42,128 nucleotides of DNA from DASRTE01 sp035316885 (GTDB lineage: Bacteria; Actinomycetota; Actinomycetes; Jiangellales; Jiangellaceae), in the NCBI GenBank assembly GCA_035316885.1, contig DATHII010000070.1:1-42128 (forward strand), given 5' to 3'. A program made the position numbers and the translations under genes. The notes under the pieces were generated by a model, which saw nothing but the letters and a program-made list of their open reading frames with translations, had not been told where the DNA came from and searched no databases. Shown here piece after piece: positions 16,470-22,122 of this stretch. Within the stretch, counting starts at the first letter, position 1. Every line of letters starts with the position of its first letter.

Positions 16470-18143
16470 TCAGCTCGGAAGCACCCAGATCGGGTTGGTG
16501 TAGAACCACAGGTCGACCCACGGATCGGCGTCGCCCAGGACGTCGATCGCCGGACCGTGCGGGTCGACACCGGCACCGCCCGCGCCGACGGCGGACCGGT
16601 TGCCGTCAGTGCCTCGCAAGCGCACGTAGAACGGCTCCTCGACCTTGCCGAGCAGGTGGGTCAACGTGATCCGCTCGGTCCGGCCGGACACGTCGATGGA
16701 CTCGACGACACGGGTGTCCGGCGCACTGAACGTGTCCTTGTCCACCACCGGCCCGGTCACAGCCCCGCGCACAACGTCGACCCGCGCCAACTTCGGCACG
16801 AATTGCGCCCAGTTGGGCAGCACCGCCGGGTCGAGCACGACCGCAAGTTCGGCCTGTTCCCCGCGGCGGACTCGCAGGACACCACCGAGCGGGACGCCAG
16901 CCTTGTTGCCGCGGACACGCGCGCGCACATCGAGTGCCTCGACCAGGTTGCCGTGGTCGACCCAGACCCGCCCGGCCCGGAGGCCGTACATGACCTCTGC
17001 GTAGCCGACCTTCCTGGCGCCGACGTGGGTCCGGCTGTAGTAGCCCGGCCAGAAGTCGCCACCCCCGGTGTTCGGCGCGACGCCACGGACGGGATCCTCG
17101 TAGAATCCGTTGGCGTCGAAGTCACTGCCCGGCCCGCGTGCCGCGGTGTCGAGGTAGACGAAATGGGCGTCGGAGTTGGCGCTGATCCACCATGGCTTGC
17201 CCTCGGCGAGCAGGCTGTCCCACAGGCCGCCGACCGTGGCCGTCATCCAGTCGAATCCGCCCCATGTCCGATAGCTCTCGGGCGGGTAACCGGGGAAAGA
17301 GTCGGCGCTGGGCCCGCCGGCGTAGAAGCCTCGGCCGCTGCCGGGACCCGATGGCTGCGCGATCCCGGCAGCCTGGTGACCGGGCGCGCCCTCGAAGCCG
17401 ACTGCGATGGTCGGTGCGGTATCGCGCCAGTTGCGGATCTCGTGTGGCGAGTCGACGCCCCGGCGGGCCGGGTGGTTGGCGAGGAACAAGGCATCCGCCA
17501 CCCGTTGCGTGCGCACGGCATCGGCGAGGAAGGTCAGCCCGGCGATCGCCAGGGCTTCGTTCTGTGGCGTGCCCGCACCGGCGCCTACGAGCGATCCGTC
17601 GTAGTCGTTCTCGAACTGTTTGAGAACGCTGACCTCCCGATTACCCGGATGGACGAACACCGTGCCGTGCTCAGCGCCCGGGATGTTCCACTCCAGGCCC
17701 TGGTAGACCAGGGCGTCGGGAAGCGCGTCGCGCGCTGCCCGGATGTCCGGGTTTACCTTCTCGACGCCGATGCGCGCGTGCTGTGCGCCGCCGTGGTCGG
17801 TGATGACCATCCAGTCCAGCCCATACGCCCGCCCGTGCCGGACCTGGTCGATCACCCGGTAGATCGCGTCCGAACTGTACTGGGTGTGGATGTGGTGGTC
17901 GCCGGCCAGCCAGTGGAAGCCACCTCTGGTGGGTTGTTGTGCCGGTGCCGCCACGGCCCTTGTGTCGCCACCCAGGACGCTGGCCGCCGCCGCGCCGGCA
18001 CCGAGGAGCCCCGCGTTCCGCAGCATCTGGCGCCGAGTCAGCGCGTCCGGCTCGAGTTCACCATCGGGAATCGCGAGGTCGGTGGCCCCGTCCGGAGTCG
18101 GCTGGTCGTCGGGTCCGTGAAGGTGGGTGTGGCCGTGGGCCAT
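16470..18143 (-). CDS. Tat-exported PHP-domain phosphoesterase
   Basis: A 557-residue protein with a twin-arginine signal (TRRQMLRNAGLLGAGAAAAS, about residues 35-54) behind an unusually long, His/Asp-rich leader, and an AVAAPA-type cleavage region. The mature part has PHP motifs in order: DHHIHTQYSSDA, MVITDHGG, LEWNIPGAEHG and ANSDAH, the set of His/Asp ligands for a di- or trimetal phosphoesterase site. The C-terminal part is beta-rich with no clear domain. The exported location follows from the signal. The substrate is unknown; phosphate scavenging from organic phosphates outside the membrane is plausible. The start ATG at 18143 gives MAHGHTHLHGPDD. It lies between dnaE and the chorismate mutase fusion, with over 100 bases on each side. 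Confidence 0.85.
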   Translation of the reverse strand: MAHGHTHLHGPDDQPTPDGATDLAIPDGELEPDALTRRQMLRNAGLLGAGAAAASVLGGDTRAVAAPAQQPTRGGFHWLAGDHHIHTQYSSDAIYRVIDQVRHGRAYGLDWMVITDHGGAQHARIGVEKVNPDIRAARDALPDALVYQGLEWNIPGAEHGTVFVHPGNREVSVLKQFENDYDGSLVGAGAGTPQNEALAIAGLTFLADAVRTQRVADALFLANHPARRGVDSPHEIRNWRDTAPTIAVGFEGAPGHQAAGIAQPSGPGSGRGFYAGGPSADSFPGYPPESYRTWGGFDWMTATVGGLWDSLLAEGKPWWISANSDAHFVYLDTAARGPGSDFDANGFYEDPVRGVAPNTGGGDFWPGYYSRTHVGARKVGYAEVMYGLRAGRVWVDHGNLVEALDVRARVRGNKAGVPLGGVLRVRRGEQAELAVVLDPAVLPNWAQFVPKLARVDVVRGAVTGPVVDKDTFSAPDTRVVESIDVSGRTERITLTHLLGKVEEPFYVRLRGTDGNRSAVGAGGAGVDPHGPAIDVLGDADPWVDLWFYTNPIWVLPS

Positions 18144-18258
18144 CGGCTGTCTCCGTTCCGTCGAGACGACGGCGCTGAACGCCTCCAGATTCGACCGACG
18201 GAGTGAACGGCGCGTAGCGATCATGCGGCACGATGCGCAACTGTCGCTACCGCTCAGG

Positions 18259-19221
18259 TCAGATGCGCCAGACCGGCGGACCGCCCGTACCCGCACGGTC
18301 GGCCACATCCAGGCCCGCGGTGATCACCGCGTCCATGATCTTCGTGAGCTGCGGGCGAGGCAGGGACGGCGCCCGGTGCGCCATCGCATGCACAATCTCG
18401 GCCTCACGTGCACGATCGCGGCCCGCATGGCCGGCCACCGGCTTGTGCCGCTGGACCTCGCCGGCGAGCGTGACCCGGTACTCGAGGAGCGAGGCGAGTG
18501 CAGCGTCGACCCGGTCGATCGCCTCCCGACAGCCGCGGAGGGACTGCGGGTTGACCTGGCGGACGACCGGGGTGAGGGTGGTCGTCGCGTCGAGAGCCGA
18601 CGCGACGTCCTCGGTCGCTGCATCCTCGGCAAGCCAGACGCCGTCCGCTCCCGAGGCCACGGCCGCGCCCGCGAGCCACGGGGTGTCGCCGACGTCGACC
18701 ACCACGGGCCGGCCCGAGCGTTCCCGCACCTCGGTGACCAGCGCGAGGTCCAGAGTGGTCCGCCCACCCCAGTAGCGCCGGCTGCCGCTCTCACAGAGCA
18801 CGACGGCGTCGTTGCCCTCGGCGACGACGTACTCGACCGACGAGAGCCACTCGTCGACCGTGCAGTGGTGGCCGCGATGAAGGACGACCGGAAGGCCGGT
18901 TCGACCGACCGCGGCCAGCAGGCGGAAGTCCTGCATCCACGCGCCGCCGACCACGACGCCGTCGGCGTACCGGCCGACGGCCGGCAGGTCGTCGGCGGAG
19001 AACGGTTCGACGACGAGCGGAACTGCGGTGCTGCTCCGGATCTGCGCGAGCTCGTCCTCGGCGCTGGCCACGCCGTGGTGTCGCCGGAGGCTGATGTGGA
19101 CGACGTCCGCCCCGCGGCGTGGACCGGCCAGGACCGGCAGTCTCGTCCCGCCGATGACATGGGTGCCGATGCGGACGGCCCGGTGGACGGCGGTCGCCGG
19201 CTGATCGGGCGCTACGGTCAC
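18259..19221 (-). CDS. Degenerate DAHP synthase-like domain fused to AroQ chorismate mutase
   Basis: A 320-residue protein. Residues 20-220 follow the fold pattern of type I-beta DAHP synthases (GGAWMQDF, AVGRTGLPVVLHRG, TVDEWLSSVEYVVAEGND, VVLCESGSRRY) but lack the active-site set. AGPRRG (32-37) stands where AGPC carries the metal-binding cysteine. The FKPRTS segment is absent. H115 replaces the lysine of KRG. DVGD (176-179) replaces DPSH. Residues 225-305 form an AroQ chorismate mutase with the expected R249, K260, D269 and E273. So the mutase is probably active (chorismate to prephenate) while the synthase half looks dead and may be a binding or regulatory module. GTG at 19221 has GAGGAG five or six bases upstream. 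An in-frame ATG at 19281 has no ribosome site. Confidence 0.82.
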   Translation of the reverse strand: MTVAPDQPATAVHRAVRIGTHVIGGTRLPVLAGPRRGADVVHISLRRHHGVASAEDELAQIRSSTAVPLVVEPFSADDLPAVGRYADGVVVGGAWMQDFRLLAAVGRTGLPVVLHRGHHCTVDEWLSSVEYVVAEGNDAVVLCESGSRRYWGGRTTLDLALVTEVRERSGRPVVVDVGDTPWLAGAAVASGADGVWLAEDAATEDVASALDATTTLTPVVRQVNPQSLRGCREAIDRVDAALASLLEYRVTLAGEVQRHKPVAGHAGRDRAREAEIVHAMAHRAPSLPRPQLTKIMDAVITAGLDVADRAGTGGPPVWRI

Positions 19222-19261
19222 GGCTGCTCCTCGGTGCCAGGGCCGGCACCGGGTCACCCAG

Positions 19262-19326
19262 CCCGAGTCGGCCGCTCTCATGACGAAAGGCCCCAGGCGA
19301 TGCCTGAAGCCTCGTGCCGACTCGGG
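19262..19326. promoter_or_regulatory. Long inverted repeat in the leader of the chorismate mutase fusion gene
   Basis: Eleven-base perfect arms, CCCGAGTCGGC at 19262-19272 and its complement at 19316-19326, enclose 43 bases. On the minus strand the interior folds further: ACGAGGC against GCC-TT-TCGT, then CAGGC-ATC-GCCTG. This three-level stem ends about 40 bases before the GTG at 19221. No U tract follows, so it is not a classic terminator. It could be an attenuator, a protected leader or an operator. Confidence 0.55.
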
Positions 19327-19337
19327 TGGATGCTGCG

Positions 19338-19484
19338 TCAGGTCACGTGGACGCCGCCGGCCACCCGGGCCGGCACCGTAAACGCGAAATACGCCTGTCG
19401 CACGAGGCAGGACTCTAGGGACGGCCGTCCGTAGGCGTCCAGCCATTCGGGATCACAGTCTCGCATCACGAGACGAGGCAGCAT
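19338..19484 (-). CDS. Small hypothetical ORF (48 codons) after rluD
   Basis: ATG at 19484, 15 bases after the rluD stop, opens a 48-residue frame (MLPRLVMRDCDPEWLDAYG and so on) ending in TGA at 19338. A second in-frame ATG lies at 19466. The peptide is rich in aromatics (W, Y, Y, F, F) and has two cysteines. About 80 percent of third positions are G or C, moderately high for the neighbourhood. No family is recognised and the ribosome site is weak (a GAGA). Its place, directly after rluD and before the structured leader, suits either a small operon protein or a leader peptide. It may also be chance. Confidence 0.35.
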   Translation of the reverse strand: MLPRLVMRDCDPEWLDAYGRPSLESCLVRQAYFAFTVPARVAGGVHVT

Positions 19485-19499
19485 TCTCGAGCCGGCCGG

Positions 19500-20426
19500 C
19501 TATGTCCCGGCGAGCACGTCGAGGGCGTGTTGAAGATCCGCCGGGTACGGGGACTCGAACTCGACGTGCTCGCCCGTGCCCGGATGCTCGAAGCCGAGCC
19601 GCACTGCGTGCAGCCACTGCCGCTGCAGGCCGAGGCGGGCTGCCAGTGTGGGGTCCGCTCCGTAGCTGAGGTCGCCGACGCACGGATGCCGCAGAGCGCT
19701 CATGTGCACGCGGATCTGGTGGGTGCGACCGGTCTCGAGGTGGATCTCGAGCAGGCTCGCGGCGGGGAAGGCCTCCAACATGTCGTAGTGGGTGATGCTC
19801 GGCCGACCTCCGGCCACGACGGCCCAACGCGAGTCGTGGGACGGGTGCCGGTCGATCGGCGCGTCGACCGTGCCGCGCGTCGGGTCGGGTTGGCCTTGTA
19901 CGAGCGCGTGGTAGACCTTGTCGACGCTGCGCTGCTTGAACTGGCCTTTGAGCTCCGTGTAGGCACGTTCCGACTTGGCCACCACCATCAGGCCGCTGGT
20001 ACCGACGTCGAGCCGATGGACGATCCCCTGCCGTTCTGCCGCTCCGCTGGTCGACACCCGGAAGCCGGCGCCGGCGAGGCCACCGATGACGGTCGGGCCC
20101 GACCACCCCGGGCTCGGATGCGCGGCCACCCCCACGGGCTTGTCGACCACGACGATGTCGTCGTCGTCATGGACGACTCTCATACCCTCGACGTGTTCCG
20201 GCACGACCTCGACCGGAACTACCGGCGTCGGCAGGTCGACCTCGAGCCACGCACCGGCCCGGACCCGGTCGGACTTGGCCGCCGCGCCGCCGTCGAGCTG
20301 CACGTGACCATGTTCGACCAGGTCGGCGGCGCGACTGCGGGAGAACCCGAACAGCCGCGCCAAGGCGGCGTCGAGGCGCTCGCCCTCCAGGCCGTCCGGA
20401 ACCGGCAGGCTCCGGCGGTCGCTCAC
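19500..20426 (-). CDS. rluD: RluD-type pseudouridine synthase (RluA family)
   Basis: A 308-residue RluA-family enzyme that makes pseudouridine in large-subunit rRNA. An N-terminal S4 RNA-binding domain (about residues 14-62, RLDAALARLFGFSRSRAADLVEHG region, cited as ALARLFGFSRSRA) precedes the catalytic domain. The motif HRLDVGTSG carries the catalytic D140, and ETGRTHQIRVHM and GDLSYGAD follow, all typical. The ATG at 20426 overlaps the lspA stop (ATGA), a common actinobacterial pair. Which uridines it modifies cannot be read from the sequence; RluD-like specificity is assumed from the S4 domain and the lspA linkage. Confidence 0.94.
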   Translation of the reverse strand: MSDRRSLPVPDGLEGERLDAALARLFGFSRSRAADLVEHGHVQLDGGAAAKSDRVRAGAWLEVDLPTPVVPVEVVPEHVEGMRVVHDDDDIVVVDKPVGVAAHPSPGWSGPTVIGGLAGAGFRVSTSGAAERQGIVHRLDVGTSGLMVVAKSERAYTELKGQFKQRSVDKVYHALVQGQPDPTRGTVDAPIDRHPSHDSRWAVVAGGRPSITHYDMLEAFPAASLLEIHLETGRTHQIRVHMSALRHPCVGDLSYGADPTLAARLGLQRQWLHAVRLGFEHPGTGEHVEFESPYPADLQHALDVLAGT

Positions 20427-21022
20427 CCGTCCACCCGCTCCGGCCCGCTCACCGATCCGTCGTCGGGCCGGTCACCGGGCGGCAGCGACCCGTCGTAGGT
20501 CACGCCGCGCAGGCTGAGCCACGCCACCAGAATGGCCGATCCGACGATGGCGGAGTCGGCCAGGTTGAACACCGGAAAGTTCGGCAGCTCGAGGAAGTCG
20601 ATGACATGACCCCGCAGCGGCGCGGGCTCCCGCAGCGCGCGATCGGTCAGGTTACCCAACGCCCCGCCGAGCAGCCCACCCAGCGCCACCGCCCACGGAA
20701 CGCTGGTCAGCCGGCGGCTCAGCCGCAAGATCACGACAACGACGGCCGCCGCCACGACAGTGAGCACGACGGTCATGTCGGTCGCGAAGCTGAAGGCAGC
20801 ACCGGGGTTGCGGACCAGGCGCAACTGCAGGATCCCGTCGAGCACCTCGACGACGCGCCCGTCGGTCAACCTTGCCACGGCCAGGATCTTGCTGAGCTGG
20901 TCGAGGGCGAGGACCACGGCCGCAACAGCGAGGAGGACGCCGACCCGGCGGCGCCCTTCCGCAGTGCTCTGCTGCGCGTCGCCCGTCAGCGACGCTCCTC
21001 CCGTTGCTTGCATGTCATGCAC
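20423..21022 (-). CDS. lspA: Lipoprotein signal peptidase LspA
   Basis: A 199-residue four-helix membrane aspartyl protease (signal peptidase II) that cleaves lipoprotein signal peptides after diacylglyceryl transfer. The two active-site aspartates are in GNLTDRALRE and FNLADSAIVG. LVRNPGAAFSF and HVIDFLELPNFPVFN are typical. Membrane segments start near residues 28, 80, 110 and 160. ATG at 21022 makes the gene overlap the traR end by 37 bases; an in-frame ATG at 21013 is an alternative. A charged tail of 25 residues follows the last helix. Confidence 0.94.
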   Translation of the reverse strand: MHDMQATGGASLTGDAQQSTAEGRRRVGVLLAVAAVVLALDQLSKILAVARLTDGRVVEVLDGILQLRLVRNPGAAFSFATDMTVVLTVVAAAVVVVILRLSRRLTSVPWAVALGGLLGGALGNLTDRALREPAPLRGHVIDFLELPNFPVFNLADSAIVGSAILVAWLSLRGVTYDGSLPPGDRPDDGSVSGPERVDG

Positions 21023-21630
21023 AGTGTCGCACGGGGGAAGGCCTGCAGCCGCGCCTTGCCGATCGGGTTGCCGCAGCTCTCGCAGACGCCGTAGGTGCCG
21101 TCGTCGATGCGCGAAAGAGCCCGCTCGGTCTGACCGAGGATGTCGCGATGGCTCGCCGCTAGCGACATCTCGTGCTCGCGCTCGAACGTCTTCGAGCCGG
21201 TGTCAGCCTGGTCCTCGCCGCCGGCGTCAGCACTGTCACGGAGCATGTCGGCGATGTCGGACTCGGCGTCGGAGATCTCCTCGCGCAGTCGCGCGGCCTC
21301 GGCCTCGAGCAGGTGGCGCACCTCGGCCAGCTCGGCGGCCGTCCACGGTCGTTCGTCTGCGCGCACCACGAGGGCTTCGGGCGCGGTCTTCTTGGCGGCC
21401 TTCTTCGCGGGCGCGGCCTTCTTCGCCGGCGCGGCCTTCTTCGCCGGCGCGGCCTTCGCGACAGGGGTCGCCTTTTTCGCCGTCGCCTTCGACGTCCTCG
21501 ACGACTTCGCCGCGGCCGCCTCCTGCGTGGCGGTTCGGCCGCTGGACCCGGTGACCGACCGGGCAGCCGACGTCGCCCCGGCCACAACGCGGCGCACGCG
21601 CCCGGTGATGCCCTTGCCGCTGTCGGCCAT
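20986..21630 (-). CDS. TraR/DksA-type zinc-finger protein with Lys/Ala-rich N-terminal tail
   Basis: A 214-residue protein. Residues 1-90 are low-complexity and basic, with three copies of AAPAKK in a row, like histone H1-type tails, and should bind nucleic acid. A coiled-coil part (about 95-175, ELAEVRHLLEAEAARLREEI-like, cited as HLLEAEAARLREEI) follows. The C-terminus is the C4 zinc finger: C183, C186, C204, C207 in CESCG and CMTCK. Such proteins are found next to lspA/ileS in many actinomycetes; E. coli DksA binds RNA polymerase, but a role here is not shown. ATG at 21630 has GGGGG upstream. It starts the traR-lspA-rluD operon. Confidence 0.9.
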   Translation of the reverse strand: MADSGKGITGRVRRVVAGATSAARSVTGSSGRTATQEAAAAKSSRTSKATAKKATPVAKAAPAKKAAPAKKAAPAKKAAKKTAPEALVVRADERPWTAAELAEVRHLLEAEAARLREEISDAESDIADMLRDSADAGGEDQADTGSKTFEREHEMSLAASHRDILGQTERALSRIDDGTYGVCESCGNPIGKARLQAFPRATLCMTCKQREERR

Positions 21631-21669
21631 GGCCCGGCCCCCTGCCTCGGTGATCGCTAAGGTCCCGTG

Positions 21670-21698
21670 AGGATAGGTCCCCACGGGCTAGGCTTCAA
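21670..21698 (-). promoter_or_regulatory. Promoter of the traR-lspA-rluD operon
   Basis: On the minus strand TTGAAG (21693-21698), a 17-base spacer and TATCCT (21670-21675) form the best promoter in the window. Transcription should start near 21663, giving a leader of about 33 bases. Six-base arms CCCGTG (21664-21669) and CACGGG (21682-21687) flank the -10 box and could be an operator or a small hairpin. Confidence 0.6.
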
Positions 21699-21804
21699 TT
21701 CTCCCCGCCGAGCGCAGCCGCATCACCTCGCCACCGTGCTCTCCACCGACCCGGGTCCGCGATGTGCCTGGCTTGACCCGGATGGTCACATGTGTCGGCT
21801 CCAC
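21688..21804 (-). pseudogene. DUF167 (YggU-like) gene fragment
   Basis: A 38-residue frame from GTG at 21804: VEPTHVTIRVKPGTSRTRVG (first 20) then GEHGGEVMRLRSAGRIEA. The start matches the N-terminal strand of DUF167 proteins, usually TVRVKPGASRTRV, which are normally 75-100 residues long. The expected VVRVxAPAVDGxAN core is absent, so only the first third remains. Its end overlaps the traR promoter. Function of the family is unknown. Confidence 0.5.
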
Positions 21805-21837
21805 GACGATGCAGTCTTCCCGACGCGGCCATGGCCG

Positions 21838-21843
21838 TACACT
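21838..21843 (+). promoter_or_regulatory. Possible -10 box for the T-box-ileS transcript
   Basis: TACACT fits the actinobacterial TANNNT pattern and lies about 85 bases before the T-box structured part. The -35 position holds only TCTTCC. It is the best candidate upstream of the T-box, but weak. Confidence 0.3.
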
Positions 21844-21924
21844 GGGCACCGCGACGAGGCGCCGATGGGGCGAGTAGTCCGGCTGACGACCACCAGCGAC
21901 CTGGGGACGGTGTGAGCCCGGGGG

Positions 21925-22111
21925 CACGAGCCGTGACGAAAATCACCCCGGAGCCGCCGGAAGAAAGGGCACGGACGCCCGAGTAGACCCGGCCGCAGCG
22001 AACGAAGGGGGCCGCCGTTAGGCGGCCAAGGAGGGTGGTACCGCGGGCCACCTCCCGGCCGGAGCGCCGGGACAGTTCGTCCCTCCGTCGACGACCGCAC
22101 GCGACGGAGGG
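21925..22111 (+). ncRNA. T-box riboswitch leader of ileS (translational type)
   Basis: The T-box sequence AGGGTGGTACCGCGG at 22032-22046 is unmistakable. GGAGGGTGG pairs with CCACCTCC just after it to form the antisequestrator with the tRNA-binding bulge. Upstream, a short stem I region holds the likely specifier ATC at 21942-21944 (in GACGAAAATCACC), matching isoleucine. Downstream, CCCTCCGTCG (22081-22090) pairs perfectly with CGACGGAGGG (22102-22111), twelve bases before the ATG, and no U tract follows. That fits control of translation by hiding the ribosome site, known for actinobacterial ileS leaders with ultrashort stem I. Uncharged tRNA(Ile) should open it. The 5' end is approximate. 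Confidence 0.92.
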
Positions 22112-22122
22112 CCCCGAGGGCG

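Noticed and set aside
16346..16576. Upstream extension of dnaE by 77 codons
   Set aside because: No similarity; a GTG with AGGAGG and a fitting -10 box lie at the family start.
16281..18206. A 641-codon plus-strand frame
   Set aside because: Antisense to the PHP phosphoesterase and the start of dnaE; no recognisable protein pattern.
19222..19281. ATG at 19281 as start of the chorismate mutase fusion
   Set aside because: No ribosome site, and it would put the right arm of the hairpin in the coding region; GTG at 19221 has GAGGAG properly spaced.
21081..21600. Plus-strand frames with Phe/Ala-rich repeats opposite traR
   Set aside because: They arise only from the Lys/Ala codon repeats of traR read in reverse.
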